From Methanolobus sp. (GTDB lineage: Archaea > Halobacteriota > Methanosarcinia > Methanosarcinales > Methanosarcinaceae), in contig JARVGJ010000009.1 of assembly GCA_029762595.1 (NCBI GenBank), positions 1 through 64,000 on the forward strand: DNA of 64,000 bases, given 5' to 3'. Shown piece after piece: positions 8,588-17,752 of the stretch; within the stretch, counting starts at the first letter, position 1; every line of letters starts with the position of its first letter. A program made the position numbers and the translations under genes. The notes beneath the pieces are model-generated. The model had not been told where the DNA came from. It did no database searches and worked only from the letters and a program-made list of their open reading frames with translations.

Positions 8588-8753
8588 TAATCTCTGTTCT
8601 CATTCTTTTTGACATTACTCTTTAATAGTTTATGGTAATGTAATGAATAATCATACAGGTTCGTCATTTAGGTCTGCCCATCGTCATTGATGGTCATTTG
8701 CTGATCATGTCTAGATGAATTATTTACAGCGTATAAGTCACAGGGATATTATA

Positions 8754-9623
8754 ATGGTCTTAAAAGGAAGTGCTTATGCACTTGGCGCCGGCACGGTGAT
8801 CAATGCAATAGCCACATGGAAAGGTGCGGCTTTTGGTATAGATCTAAAAACATATGCAGATGTGGAACTGAATGAAGATACATCTGTCATTCAAGGGTCA
8901 GTAGGGGGAATGCCGGATGCAGACACTTCCCTTATCGAAAGATCGGTCTCTTATGTGCTTGATCATTTCGGGATAAAAATGGGGGGAACTGTGACAACAC
9001 GTTCCGAAGTTCCGCTTGCAAGTGGCCTTAAAAGCAGTAGTGCCGCAGCAAATGCCTCTGTGCTTGCAACACTTGCTGCAATTGGTGAGGAACTTGCTCC
9101 TTTTGATGCTGTGAAGACAGGTGTACGTGCGGCTCTTGATTCCGGGGTTACCATTACAGGTGCCCTTGATGATGCATGTGCCTCCTTCTATGGTGGTTTT
9201 GTTGTAACTGATAACAGGGAAATGGAGTTATTGAAAAGGACAGAACATGAATATGAAGTGTTGATCTTCTCTCCTGAAGTGAGATCATTTAGCTCCGATA
9301 CCAATGTTTCACGTTCACAGACCATAGCTCCGTGGGTGGACATTGCATATGATCTGTCCCTTAAAGGTGAATATCAGATGGCTATGACACTCAATGGTTT
9401 TCTTTATTGTGCCGCACTTGGTTTTGACACGGAGTTCCTGATGCGCGCCCTGGATATAGGCGTTAAAGGCGTTACTTTATCAGGTACGGGTCCTTCTTAT
9501 GTGGCACTTGTGAATGAGGATCAGGTCGCAGAACTTAAATGTGCATGGGATGCTTGTGGTGTAAGCGGAAGCGTGATAAAGACAAAGGTAAATAATAAAG
9601 GTGCGGAACAGATCCGGCCTTAA
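8754..9623 (+). CDS. aroK: archaeal shikimate kinase (GHMP family)
   Basis: A 289-residue GHMP-superfamily kinase that phosphorylates shikimate at the 3-hydroxyl in the chorismate pathway. Archaea use this type in place of the bacterial P-loop enzyme. Family signatures are the N-terminal GSAYALGAGTVINAIATWKG, the ATP loop PLASGLKSSSAAANA (about residues 84-98) and the C-terminal LSGTGPSYVAL. An ATG at 8715 is in frame, but homologues begin close to MVLKGSAYALG, so 8754 is chosen. A chorismate mutase gene follows at once, placing two aromatic-pathway steps in one transcript. Confidence 0.94.
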   Translation: MVLKGSAYALGAGTVINAIATWKGAAFGIDLKTYADVELNEDTSVIQGSVGGMPDADTSLIERSVSYVLDHFGIKMGGTVTTRSEVPLASGLKSSSAAANASVLATLAAIGEELAPFDAVKTGVRAALDSGVTITGALDDACASFYGGFVVTDNREMELLKRTEHEYEVLIFSPEVRSFSSDTNVSRSQTIAPWVDIAYDLSLKGEYQMAMTLNGFLYCAALGFDTEFLMRALDIGVKGVTLSGTGPSYVALVNEDQVAELKCAWDACGVSGSVIKTKVNNKGAEQIRP

Positions 9624-9644
9624 GTTAAAGTCAGCGGGGGACAC

Positions 9645-9932
9645 ATGTCCACTATCAAAGAAGTACGTGAAGAAATAGAACAGATTGATAGCGAGCTTAT
9701 AAAACTCATACATAAAAGGGTTGCCATGGCAACGAAGGTCCTTGATGCCAAGAAAAATGAAGGGATAAACATCAATGACCCCTCCCAGAACACCGTTGTT
9801 CTGGAGCGTGCAGTAGATACGGCAACTGAATTGAATCTCGATATTTCTGCCATAAAAGAGATTTTTGGCATATTGATCAGAATGAACATAGAAAGACAAA
9901 AGGAATTGAGCGGAGAAGGTAATCTTCCTTAG
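9645..9932 (+). CDS. chorismate mutase (AroQ type)
   Basis: A 95-residue all-helical AroQ-class chorismate mutase that converts chorismate to prephenate for phenylalanine and tyrosine. VREEIEQIDSELIKLIHKRVAMATKVLDAKK is the typical first helix with its Arg and Lys active-site residues, followed by the loop with PSQNTVVLERA and a final helix with the expected Gln/Lys end (IERQKELSGEG). It lies 21 bases after aroK with a G-rich ribosome site (GCGGGGG) and 12 bases before purE. It is a stand-alone domain, not fused to prephenate dehydratase or dehydrogenase. Confidence 0.93.
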   Translation: MSTIKEVREEIEQIDSELIKLIHKRVAMATKVLDAKKNEGININDPSQNTVVLERAVDTATELNLDISAIKEIFGILIRMNIERQKELSGEGNLP

Positions 9933-9944
9933 GAGAATAGAAAA

Positions 9945-10334
9945 ATGGTTGATATTGCAATAGTAATGGGCTCGGAATCTGACAGGTCAGTGGCAAACAG
10001 GGTAACGGGTGTTCTTGATGGCACCAATTATTCATATGATGTCCAGGTCATATCCGCCCACCGTAATCCGGACAGACTGGATGAGTATGTAGCTCAGAGC
10101 GATTCAAAGGTATACATAGCAATAGCAGGTCTGTCTGCTGCTTTACCGGGTGTTATAGCATCCAAGACAAAAAAACCGGTGATCGGGGTTCCTGTCAGTG
10201 CAAAGATGATGGGTCTTGATGCCCTGCTCTCTACAGCCCAGATGCCTCCAGGTGTCCCGGTAGCAAGTGTGGGTGTTGACAACGGTGCCAACGCAGCACA
10301 TCTTGCGGTAAGGATATTGGATCTGATTCAATAG
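9945..10334 (+). CDS. purE: PurE, N5-carboxyaminoimidazole ribonucleotide mutase / AIR carboxylase
   Basis: A 129-residue PurE-fold protein acting in purine synthesis at the carboxylation of aminoimidazole ribonucleotide. MGSESDR (residues 8-14) is the phosphate/nucleotide loop and SAHRNPDRL (about 37-45) carries the catalytic His. The [30 protein letters not shown] stretch is standard. It is shorter than the usual bacterial PurE of about 160 residues but is not visibly broken. Class I or class II chemistry cannot be told without alignment. A ribosome site (TAGGAG) precedes the ATG. The last codons overlap the convergent response-regulator gene by seven bases. Confidence 0.9.
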   Translation: MVDIAIVMGSESDRSVANRVTGVLDGTNYSYDVQVISAHRNPDRLDEYVAQSDSKVYIAIAGLSAALPGVIASKTKKPVIGVPVSAKMMGLDALLSTAQMPPGVPVASVGVDNGANAAHLAVRILDLIQ

Positions 10335-11191
10335 TCTGTCCTGTTCAAGTGGAATAAGCACTGCTCGTCGCCATTTCCTATGGTTTCGAGCACGTCAACT
10401 TCAAGGTCGTGCCCGTAGATATCAAGGATCCTTGTAATAATGCCTCTTGACAGGGTACATAGTATGGGATTGAGCTGAGCTTCTTCTTTCCCCCAGGGGC
10501 ACGTATTTCCCTGGATAGTGAATACTGTATTCTTTCCGGATGTTATCTCTGACTCAAAGTTAGCTCCCAGTTGGTTTATTATCTGGCAGCACAGATCCCC
10601 TATACACTCATAACCGGCCATCCCTTTTTCAGGATCAGTATCATCCAGAATGGCTTCCACGACCATGTCCATCATCTGGTGTATTACGACACTCTTCTGT
10701 TCTGCGGGCAATGTTCTCAGCAGAGTCGGGATTACCTGTGTGAGCACGGAGCGGATCCGGTTTTGCAAATTAAGCTTATCCCTTTCTGCCAGCAGGTCAT
10801 AGTGCATATTCTTCAGTTTGAGCAATGAGCTGATGCGTGTAAGAAGTTCCATCTTATTGACGGGTTTTGTAAGGAATTCATCTGCTCCGGCTTCGATACC
10901 GTTTATCCAGTCATCTCTTCCTGAAAGTGCCGTAACCATAATAACAGGTATGAACTGGGTATCAGGTTCTCCTTTAAGTTTCTGACAAACCTGGTAACCA
11001 TTGATGTCAGGCATCATTACATCAAGAAGGATTACGTCTGGTTTTTGTGCCGTTACAAGTTCAAGCGCATCTTTGCCATTTGTGGCCATGATCACTTCAT
11101 ATTTTTCATCAAGGTATGCTTTAAGCAGTTCAATGTTCATGATCTCATCATCAACAATGAGAATTTTAGGTTTAGATGCGGATGATGTAAT
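10328..11191 (-). CDS. response regulator with methanogen-type output domain; apparent ATT start
   Basis: A receiver domain (first about 125 residues) is followed by a Cys-containing output domain resembling the methanogen output domain MetOD1 ([18 protein letters not shown] near the end). Receiver features are [11 protein letters not shown] (phospho-acceptor Asp), VIMVTALSG and DEFLTKPVN. The first ATG is at 11140, but that would remove the first beta strand and the acidic pair. In frame upstream the sequence reads [11 protein letters not shown], and no ATG, GTG or TTG exists before the stop at about 11217. The only sensible initiator is ATT at 11191, eight bases after a strong AAAGGAG site. 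I therefore place the start there (287 residues). A KaiC-like gene lies upstream on the same strand. Confidence 0.8.
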   Translation of the reverse strand: MTSSASKPKILIVDDEIMNIELLKAYLDEKYEVIMATNGKDALELVTAQKPDVILLDVMMPDINGYQVCQKLKGEPDTQFIPVIMVTALSGRDDWINGIEAGADEFLTKPVNKMELLTRISSLLKLKNMHYDLLAERDKLNLQNRIRSVLTQVIPTLLRTLPAEQKSVVIHQMMDMVVEAILDDTDPEKGMAGYECIGDLCCQIINQLGANFESEITSGKNTVFTIQGNTCPWGKEEAQLNPILCTLSRGIITRILDIYGHDLEVDVLETIGNGDEQCLFHLNRTDY

Positions 11192-11441
11192 GGTAAAAAC
11201 TCCTTTATGATTGTATTACATTTTTTTGTAGGGGATAGTATCAACTAAATTATGCAATATTAATATAATTATCTTATTAATATATATATCTACTGGATTC
11301 AATATTGTTTCATAATATCTTCTATCTTTAAATGCAACGAGCTAATAAATAAAGAAAACAGCTTGCTTACTTTATTTATGTGCAGTCTGTACTTTTAAAT
11401 ACCGACGCAATTAACTAAAAAAGTAAGGTGCATTTTATTCT

Positions 11442-12239
11442 TTAGAGTTCCACAAGTTTGGCTTTGGAACCTTTAAGGCTGATGCCTGCAGAAGTGATGT
11501 CAAACATATTTATATCCAGGGATATTTTAGTACTGCGCATCTTAGGTATGCTCAGGAAGCGTTCATTCTTGCCGGTGTACGGATTCTCTTTGACCATCAG
11601 CTTAACAGCCCCATATGTTGAATAATCTGCAATCTTATGTGTCATCTCATAGGCAGCTTCATCCATTATGTAAAGGGATGTGGTCTTTTGTTTTGCAAGC
11701 ATGCGATTTATGGTGTCGAATTTGTCCCTGAACTCCTTAGGACCAAGTCCAAAGGCAAGCACTCCTATATTGTCAATTACTGCTACATCAGTCTCATCTG
11801 GTATCAACCTTACAAGGTCTATGAGGTCTATTTCCTCGATATTGAAACCTTCCTGGTCCGGACGGATATACCTGTCAAGATGTGTTTCTTCTATGATCTC
11901 TATTTCCGTATCACTAAACTCATCTATCAGGTGTGCTTCTCTGGCAATGGTACCGGTCCTGAATTCCATGACCTGTTTTATTTCCAGCAAACCTCTGTCT
12001 ATAAAAGATTCAAGACCCAGTCCCAGCATTGATGCCTGTTCCAGCAGGTCTTCAGGTGATTCTTCAGTTGCGACCATGATGCATTTCTGTCCATCCATAC
12101 ATGACTTGTGCAGAAAATGTAATCCGAATATCGTCTTGCCTGCTCCAGGTACTCCTGTTATAAGGATGCCTTTTCCTTTAGGGTATCCACCACTTATCTT
12201 TTTGTCCAGATTTGCTATTCCTGTGGGCATTCTTTCCAT
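11442..12239 (-). CDS. KaiC-like RecA-superfamily ATPase
   Basis: A single KaiC-type RecA ATPase domain of 265 residues. Walker A is GVPGAGKT, followed by MVATEESPEDLLEQASMLG, and the Walker B region is VAVIDNIGVLAFG. Archaeal single-domain KaiC homologues are numerous. They are suspected signalling ATPases, and none has a known clock role. Either a GTG at 12248 or the ATG at 12239 could initiate, and the latter gives the usual N terminus (MERMPTGIANLDKKISGG). The response-regulator gene lies 250 bases downstream on the same strand, which suggests a signalling pair, but a separate promoter is possible. Confidence 0.85.
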   Translation of the reverse strand: MERMPTGIANLDKKISGGYPKGKGILITGVPGAGKTIFGLHFLHKSCMDGQKCIMVATEESPEDLLEQASMLGLGLESFIDRGLLEIKQVMEFRTGTIAREAHLIDEFSDTEIEIIEETHLDRYIRPDQEGFNIEEIDLIDLVRLIPDETDVAVIDNIGVLAFGLGPKEFRDKFDTINRMLAKQKTTSLYIMDEAAYEMTHKIADYSTYGAVKLMVKENPYTGKNERFLSIPKMRSTKISLDINMFDITSAGISLKGSKAKLVEL

Positions 12240-12577
12240 TGATATCACGTCAGACCTGAATATACGATAATATTCCTTCTGTAATTTATATATTATTAAG
12301 TTAAATATATTATATAAACATATTCTTATTCCTTTCTTACTTATTCCTTTATATTTTCCACTTGTGCACTACATCTTTCCAATACTGCTCTGGAACATAG
12401 CCTGCGAACAATATTTATAGCTTCGATCCAAAAGAGAGTAGGGGAGCAGGATAGTCACTTCTGTCTGTCAGGTGTACATTGTATCATCTCATGAGGGTAC
12501 AGGCAGGCTTGGTGATCTTGATCTATGTATTTGTTATTTCATATTTGCATAAGGTATGGGAGCAGAAAGGGATAATC
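12240..12577. other. 338-base divergent intergenic region (KaiC-like gene / 2-oxoacid oxidoreductase)
   Basis: AT-rich around 12270-12360. A TATA-like AATATTTATAG at 12410-12420 points rightwards and would start a transcript near 12442 with a leader of about 135 bases to korA. An open frame from 12479 that joins korA has hydrophobic but unfamiliar codons and is taken as leader, not protein. Confidence 0.5.
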
Positions 12578-14305
12578 ATGAACATCGGTCTCAATTTGAA
12601 AATAGGGGGTGCAGCCGGTCAGGGCTTGCAAACAACAGGAATGGTACTGGCAAAGACACTAAAGAAAAGTGGGTTCCATGTTTTCTCCACACAGTACTAT
12701 CTTTCAAGGGTTCGCGGAGGGCATAATACTTTCCAGATACGTATCAGTGATTCTCCTGTTTTGGCAATGACTGAAAATGTAGACCTTCTCCTTGCACTGG
12801 ATAGCGAGTCTATAGAGCAGCACTTGTCTGAACTGGGCGATGGTGTGGTAGTTGCTGATGCTGATGTAATTGACATCAAGGGATCTGTAGATTCCATTTT
12901 TCATGTTCCTATGTTAAAGATTGCCAGGGATGTATGTGGGGACAGGATATATTCAAACTCTGTTTCCATGGGGGCTGTTGTCGGTTTACTCTGCCTTGAA
13001 CTCCGCGGGATTGAGCAGGTATTAAAAAAGACGTTCAAAAAGAAGGGTGATGAGGTCGTAAAGAAGAATATAGATGCTGTACGCGCCGGTTATGCTTACG
13101 TTAAAGAGAACTATCCCGGAGGGTGCAAATTCTCACTGGCCGATCCCGGGGAAATTGAAGATATGATGCTTATAAATGGAAATGATGCAGTGGGTCTTGG
13201 TGCCCTGGCTGCCGGTGTGCAGTTCCTTGCAGCATACCCGATGACCCCTTCAACTGGTGTAATGACCTATGTGGCGACAAATGCTGACAACTTCGGTGTG
13301 GTCGTGGAACAGGCAGAAGATGAGATAGCGGCACTGAACATGGTCCTGGGTGCTTCATTTGCAGGCGCACGCTCCATGACAACAACATCAGGAGGGGGTT
13401 TCTCCCTGATGGCTGAAGCCCTTGGACTTGCGGGTATTACTGAAACCCCTGCTGTGATATTCCTTGCCCAGCGTCCCGGGCCGGCTACCGGTCTGCCTAC
13501 AATGACCGAACAGGGTGACCTTCTGTTTGCCCTGCATGCTGCCCAGGGTGAATTCCCAAGATGCATCCTTGCACCGGGAACTGCGGAGGAATGCTTCTAT
13601 ATGACTGCAGATGCCTTTAACATTGCAGATGAATACCAGATCCCTGTAATTATCATGAGTGATCAGTACCTGGCTGATTCGCTGTTCACATGTCCAAGGT
13701 TCGATGCTTCCAACGTGGAAGTTGAAAGGCATTTACTGTCTGACCAGGAGCTGAGGTCCAAGGGTGAAGAATACAGGCGCTACAAACTGACTCCATGGGG
13801 GATCTCACCGAGAGCTCTTCCGGGACAGGGTGGGGTGCTGGTTGTTGCTGACAGTGATGAGCATGATGAATCTGGTCACATCAACGAGGAACCTGAAAAT
13901 CGCATTAAGATGAATGATAAACGTATGAATAAGCTGGAAATGCTTCGTAAGGAAATGCCTGTGGCCAAATTATATGGAAATCCGGATGCTTCTCTGACAC
14001 TCATTGGATGGGGTTCTGTTTATGGCCCTCTTGTGGAGGTGGTTGATATACTAAGCAGCCAGGGCAAGTCTGTGAATTGCATTCATTTCACTCACATTCA
14101 TCCGCTGCCAGTTGAAGCTACAATTAAATTGCTTTCAAAGGCACAGAAGATCGTATGTGTTGAGAACAATTCCACCGGGCAATTCTCCCGCTTTTTGAAA
14201 GCAGATGCAGGTATAAGTGTCACAGAGAATGTTCTTCGGTACGATGGAAAGCCCTTCAGTCCGGGATATGTTATTGATGCTCTGAAGAAAAAGGAGGTAA
14301 TCTGA
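12578..14305 (+). CDS. korA: 2-oxoacid:ferredoxin oxidoreductase, fused gamma-alpha subunit
   Basis: A 575-residue subunit joining the gamma domain (about residues 1-185, GGAAGQGLQTTGMVLAKTL and SRVRGGHNTFQIRI) to the alpha pyrimidine-binding domain (about 200-575, NDAVGLGALAAGVQFLAAYPMTPSTG). With the beta subunit it oxidatively decarboxylates a 2-oxoacid to acyl-CoA, or runs in reverse, using ferredoxin. The two-gene form with fused gamma-alpha is typical of 2-oxoglutarate-type enzymes, but the substrate cannot be fixed from sequence. The frame opens at 12479, but homology and the AAAGGGATA ribosome site place the start at ATG 12578. It abuts the beta gene directly. Confidence 0.9.
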   Translation: MNIGLNLKIGGAAGQGLQTTGMVLAKTLKKSGFHVFSTQYYLSRVRGGHNTFQIRISDSPVLAMTENVDLLLALDSESIEQHLSELGDGVVVADADVIDIKGSVDSIFHVPMLKIARDVCGDRIYSNSVSMGAVVGLLCLELRGIEQVLKKTFKKKGDEVVKKNIDAVRAGYAYVKENYPGGCKFSLADPGEIEDMMLINGNDAVGLGALAAGVQFLAAYPMTPSTGVMTYVATNADNFGVVVEQAEDEIAALNMVLGASFAGARSMTTTSGGGFSLMAEALGLAGITETPAVIFLAQRPGPATGLPTMTEQGDLLFALHAAQGEFPRCILAPGTAEECFYMTADAFNIADEYQIPVIIMSDQYLADSLFTCPRFDASNVEVERHLLSDQELRSKGEEYRRYKLTPWGISPRALPGQGGVLVVADSDEHDESGHINEEPENRIKMNDKRMNKLEMLRKEMPVAKLYGNPDASLTLIGWGSVYGPLVEVVDILSSQGKSVNCIHFTHIHPLPVEATIKLLSKAQKIVCVENNSTGQFSRFLKADAGISVTENVLRYDGKPFSPGYVIDALKKKEVI

Positions 14306-15160
14306 ATGGTCAGCATAGAGGACTATGGGAACTTTGAAACAGCATGGTGTCCCGGGTGTGGGAATTTTGGAATCCTGAAGGCACTCAAACAGGCGCTCGT
14401 AAATCTTGGCCGCTCGCCCCATGAAGTGCTGATAGCTTCCGGTATCGGACAGTCAAGCAAACTGCCTCATTACCTGAAGTGCAACACTTTCAATGGCCTT
14501 CATGGTCGCTCTCTCCCACCTGCAACAGGGGCGAAGGTGGCTAACCATGAGCTTACTGTCATTGCAGTCACAGGGGATGGAGATTGCTATGGAGAGGGTG
14601 GTAATCATTTCCTGCACACTGTCAGGAGGAACCCGGACATTACAATGATAGTCCACGATAACCAGATATATGGTCTTACAAAAGGCCAGGCATCTCCTAC
14701 AAGTGAGGTAGGTATGAGAACAAAGATCCAGGCACATGGTGTTTTCAATATGCCTCTCAATCCGCTCTCACTGGCAATATCTATGGATTGTTCCTTTGTA
14801 AGTCGTGGATATGCAGGCAACATCCCGCATCTGGCAAAACTTATCGAAAAGGGTATACAGCATAAAGGTCTGTCTCTTGTTGATGTGCTCCAGCCATGCG
14901 TTTCCTTCAACAAGCTGAATACTTTCAAATGGTATTCTGAAAGGGTATATGAAATGGAGGATCCGGGTTATGAGCTAAATGACCGGGTGCGGGCTTTTGA
15001 GAAGTCACTTGAATGGGGTGATAGGATCCCTCTTGGTGTATTCTATGTGAATGAAAAACCAAGCTTTGAAGAACATCTTGATGTGCTGGCCACGGGCCCA
15101 TTATACAGAAATGCAGCAAAGACCGATGCAGTGAATGAACTGATAGATGGTTTTGTATGA
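14306..15160 (+). CDS. korB: 2-oxoacid:ferredoxin oxidoreductase, beta subunit (TPP-binding)
   Basis: A 284-residue thiamine-diphosphate-binding subunit. WCPGCGNFGILKAL supplies two [4Fe-4S] cysteines, LKCNTF and LQPCVSFNK are candidates for the other two, and GDGDCYGEGGNHFLHTVRRNPDITMIVHDNQIYGLT is the TPP/Mg motif with the expected GDG...N spacing. No ferredoxin-like delta domain is encoded next to it, so electrons should pass directly to a separate ferredoxin. The ATG follows the alpha stop without a gap, and the AAGGAGGTAAT ribosome site lies inside the end of korA. The downstream neighbour is convergent. Confidence 0.92.
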   Translation: MVSIEDYGNFETAWCPGCGNFGILKALKQALVNLGRSPHEVLIASGIGQSSKLPHYLKCNTFNGLHGRSLPPATGAKVANHELTVIAVTGDGDCYGEGGNHFLHTVRRNPDITMIVHDNQIYGLTKGQASPTSEVGMRTKIQAHGVFNMPLNPLSLAISMDCSFVSRGYAGNIPHLAKLIEKGIQHKGLSLVDVLQPCVSFNKLNTFKWYSERVYEMEDPGYELNDRVRAFEKSLEWGDRIPLGVFYVNEKPSFEEHLDVLATGPLYRNAAKTDAVNELIDGFV

Positions 15161-15190
15161 CCATCCTTTGCTTATGTTCCTGGATAATTT

Positions 15191-15790
15191 CTAATGGTTA
15201 TTCAGGCACATGCCTTTAATGACAACAAGTCTTTCAAAAGAGCATTTCTTACTGGCAATTACCTGTGTGCCAAAGCCCCATTTTTCTATTTTTGTCCTTA
15301 CCTTATCGATGCCTGTAAGGGATGAGATAAGCAACAATATGACAGCTCCCGGTTTCAGGTAGTCTTCCACATCTTCCATGAAAGGGTCTATCTCCTTGCG
15401 ACCATCAATACCGCCGTCAAAGGCATAGTTAAGCCACCCCGGGAGCTTTTCCTCTTCCGAGGTTGGAAGATAGGGGGGATTAAATATCACAATGTCGAAT
15501 TGATGGTTCTTTTTGATCCCTCTGAACATGTCTGTCCTGATGACATCTATGCCATTGGATCGTGCACAACTTACAGCAAAAGGGCTGATGTCCGTTGCCA
15601 GGAGATTGATCTTCCTGTTGGCTTTAAGAACAGCAGAGACAAAACCACTGCCTGTGCCTATTTCAAGGACATTCATGCCATCCCTTAGTATCCCAAGGGC
15701 TGAGTCCGCAAGTAAAAAAGAGTCTTCAGCAGGTTCATATACTTGTTCTGAGAGGGATACTGTTGCATTCTGGTAATTTATCGTGACCAT
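15191..15790 (-). CDS. HemK2/PrmC-type class I methyltransferase
   Basis: A 199-residue S-adenosylmethionine-dependent methyltransferase of the archaeal/eukaryotic HemK2 group, which methylates a glutamine of the release-factor GGQ motif. The SAM loop is VLEIGTGSGFVSAVL, and the catalytic FNPPYLPT is the NPPY amide-methylation motif. VYEPAEDSFLLADSAL near the N terminus is typical. A TTG at 15826 overlaps the ksgA stop as TTGA and could give twelve more residues by coupled translation, but the ATG at 15790 matches the family start. It ends the L21e-rpo4-DUF655-ksgA gene cluster. Confidence 0.88.
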   Translation of the reverse strand: MVTINYQNATVSLSEQVYEPAEDSFLLADSALGILRDGMNVLEIGTGSGFVSAVLKANRKINLLATDISPFAVSCARSNGIDVIRTDMFRGIKKNHQFDIVIFNPPYLPTSEEEKLPGWLNYAFDGGIDGRKEIDPFMEDVEDYLKPGAVILLLISSLTGIDKVRTKIEKWGFGTQVIASKKCSFERLVVIKGMCLNNH

Positions 15791-15822
15791 GGTTGTAGTA
15801 ATCCGGGAAATATGTCCGCAGG

Positions 15823-16635
15823 TCAATATCTCTTTCTGTGCATGGATAATATGTTTGCTATCTCTGCAAACTGTTGCGGTTTAAGGTTCTCAGGTCTTGC
15901 ATCAAGTATTTCCTGCGGAAGTTGTGGTATTATATCCTTCATGTCCTCAATTCCAAGCAGCTGCCTGTTCCTCAGTAGCGAGTTTCTCATCTTCTTGCGT
16001 CTCTGTCCGAAAACAGCAGTCACCAGGTCCTGGAAATATTTCTCATCCAGAACATCAAAGTCTGCAGGTCTGGGTTTTATTTCGACTACTGCAGAAAGGA
16101 CTTCCGGAGGCGGGGAGAAAGCGCTCTTTGGGATCTTCATGATCATTGAGGTATCTGCAAAATAATGTGCATTGACTGACAGGCGGCTATAATCCCTGGA
16201 ATTTGCAGTGGCTACCAGTCTTTGTGCAAACTCATACTGGTACATTAGTATCCCTAACCTGAAACGGTGTTTGAAGAGCTTGAATGTGATCTCGGAGGAT
16301 ATGGAATAGGGCAGGTTTGAGACAACTTTGTCAAAAGAAGGAAAATCGGTTTCAAGCACATCACCTTGAATCACTGTAAGTTTCTGGTGGTCTCCAAAAC
16401 GGTCCCTGAGGACATCTACAAGCTCAGGGTCCCTTTCAATTGCAAAAACATGTGCCGCTTTTTCCATCAACCTTTCTGTCAGGTTTCCAATGCCTGCACC
16501 GATCTCAAGTATGGTTTCATCGGATCTTATATCTGCAGCCAAGACTATCCTGTCAAGGACGCGTTCGTCTATCAAAAAATGCTGGTCATGGTATCCACCA
16601 CGGATACCATATTTCTTTAATATATCGCGCACCAA
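15823..16635 (-). CDS. ksgA: 16S rRNA adenine dimethyltransferase KsgA/Dim1
   Basis: A 270-residue rRNA methyltransferase that dimethylates two adjacent adenines in the 3' terminal helix of 16S rRNA. The QHFLIDERVLDRIV opening, the SAM site ILEIGAGIGNLT and the catalytic NLPYSISSEI motif are visible, with the C-terminal helical domain (QRRKKMRNSLL). The start is non-ATG: TTG at 16635 or GTG at 16632, preceded by AAAGGATG at a normal distance. The gene lies between the DUF655 gene and the HemK-type gene, a cluster found in many Euryarchaeota. Confidence 0.95.
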   Translation of the reverse strand: MVRDILKKYGIRGGYHDQHFLIDERVLDRIVLAADIRSDETILEIGAGIGNLTERLMEKAAHVFAIERDPELVDVLRDRFGDHQKLTVIQGDVLETDFPSFDKVVSNLPYSISSEITFKLFKHRFRLGILMYQYEFAQRLVATANSRDYSRLSVNAHYFADTSMIMKIPKSAFSPPPEVLSAVVEIKPRPADFDVLDEKYFQDLVTAVFGQRRKKMRNSLLRNRQLLGIEDMKDIIPQLPQEILDARPENLKPQQFAEIANILSMHRKRY

Positions 16636-16649
16636 GAAATAAACATCCT

Positions 16650-17264
16650 TTACTGGTCACGAGAGCGGCGAATGGGTATTGTAAAGAGCCTGTACTTTAT
16701 ATTGTCATCCTTCAGTTCTTCTATTATCCTGTTGACAATTACCTTCTCAGGTGAATGTACTCCACCGACTCTTTCATGTAAGTCCTGGAAGTTCTTGAAA
16801 GTGCCTTTCTTCCTTTCATCTATGATGGCCCACATGAGCTTCTTCCCAATGCCGGGAAGTAGTTCCAGCATGTGCAGCCTGTTTGTAATTGGATGTGCAT
16901 CGTTGAAGAACTGTATGAACTTGTCTTCGTGATGTTTCACGCTCATCTCAAGGATATAGGGCAACTCAAGCTGTGCACCATGGCTTAAGTCCTGGTATGG
17001 TATGCGATGCTTAACGTGATCAATAAGGTCTCTGTCACCTTCGCCTATATATACCCGGGCCTGTATGTCAGGCACTTTTCCCTCTTTTGGTACAAGCTCC
17101 ATCAGTACAAAGTGCTTCTCTCCCACGGCCTGTACAACAGGCTTCTTTTGATATGAAGGGCGTTTATCATCGGAACTTCCGTATGGAAGATAGTCCAGAA
17201 CCCATGCATTATCTTCTTTTTCAGGTGGCTTTCCCTTTGTTATCATATATTCCTCCAGTGACAT
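16650..17264 (-). CDS. DUF655 RNA-binding-type protein (OB and helix-hairpin-helix)
   Basis: A DUF655 protein of 204 residues. The middle part (VVQAVGEKHFVLMELVPKEG ... RVYIGEG) fits an OB-like barrel, and LELLPGIGKKLMWAIIDERKKGTFKNFQDL (about residues 132-161) is a helix-hairpin-helix segment. The biochemical role is unknown. Its constant position between rpo4 and ksgA in archaea suggests rRNA maturation or coupling of transcription with ribosome assembly. A GTG at 17270 is an alternative start two codons earlier. Confidence 0.88.
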   Translation of the reverse strand: MSLEEYMITKGKPPEKEDNAWVLDYLPYGSSDDKRPSYQKKPVVQAVGEKHFVLMELVPKEGKVPDIQARVYIGEGDRDLIDHVKHRIPYQDLSHGAQLELPYILEMSVKHHEDKFIQFFNDAHPITNRLHMLELLPGIGKKLMWAIIDERKKGTFKNFQDLHERVGGVHSPEKVIVNRIIEELKDDNIKYRLFTIPIRRSRDQ

Positions 17265-17323
17265 ACCCACTGCTACTCGTACAAGTTATCCAATCTAAAA
17301 AAATGGATGTATTGAATATAAAT

Positions 17324-17677
17324 CTAATCCATTGCTTCTTCTACAAGATCAAGTATCTGGTCTAGTTCTACATCCGTTAGTGTGAATCTTTCCTTTGCAT
17401 AAAGTGATCTGAGCTCATCCCTGGTCTGAGGCATGATATCAGCTACCCTTATAGCTATTTCAGGTTTCATCTTTTCAAGTCCGAGAAGTTTGTTCACAAG
17501 GTCCCTTGCTCTTTCGGGGCTTGTCTTTGCGAACATCTCTGCATGGTTGATAGCTTTACGCAGTTCATATCCCAGTTCTTCTTCGTCTGTGAGACGCTCC
17601 TCCATGATCTCGTGCAATAGGCCCTTCACTTCTGAAAGGGTTAACAATTCTTCACTCAGAACTTCTTTTACTATCAT
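17324..17677 (-). CDS. rpo4: DNA-directed RNA polymerase subunit Rpo4 (RpoF)
   Basis: A 117-residue homologue of eukaryotic Rpb4, the stalk subunit that pairs with Rpo7 on archaeal RNA polymerase. The sequence is almost wholly helical with the family core YELRKAINHAEMFAKTSPERARDLVNKLLGLEKMKPEIAIRVADIMPQTRDELRSLYAKERF. Length is normal. The gene follows L21e after 161 bases that contain inverted repeats and precedes the DUF655 gene. Its ribosome site is weak, so it may rely on the upstream L21e promoter. Confidence 0.95.
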   Translation of the reverse strand: MIVKEVLSEELLTLSEVKGLLHEIMEERLTDEEELGYELRKAINHAEMFAKTSPERARDLVNKLLGLEKMKPEIAIRVADIMPQTRDELRSLYAKERFTLTDVELDQILDLVEEAMD

Positions 17678-17752
17678 TGGTATACACTCTATGCATTATT
17701 TAGATATTAATTCATCGTTGGATGGCAATTAGATATCAATATGATTTAGTTA

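Noticed and set aside
10322-10334. TAG stop of purE as a possible pyrrolysine read-through codon
   Set aside because: The protein ends at the expected place and the frame beyond runs antisense to the response-regulator gene.
12479-12577. N-terminal extension of the 2-oxoacid oxidoreductase alpha subunit
   Set aside because: The extra 33 codons are not family-like, whereas the ATG at 12578 has a ribosome site and gives the normal start.
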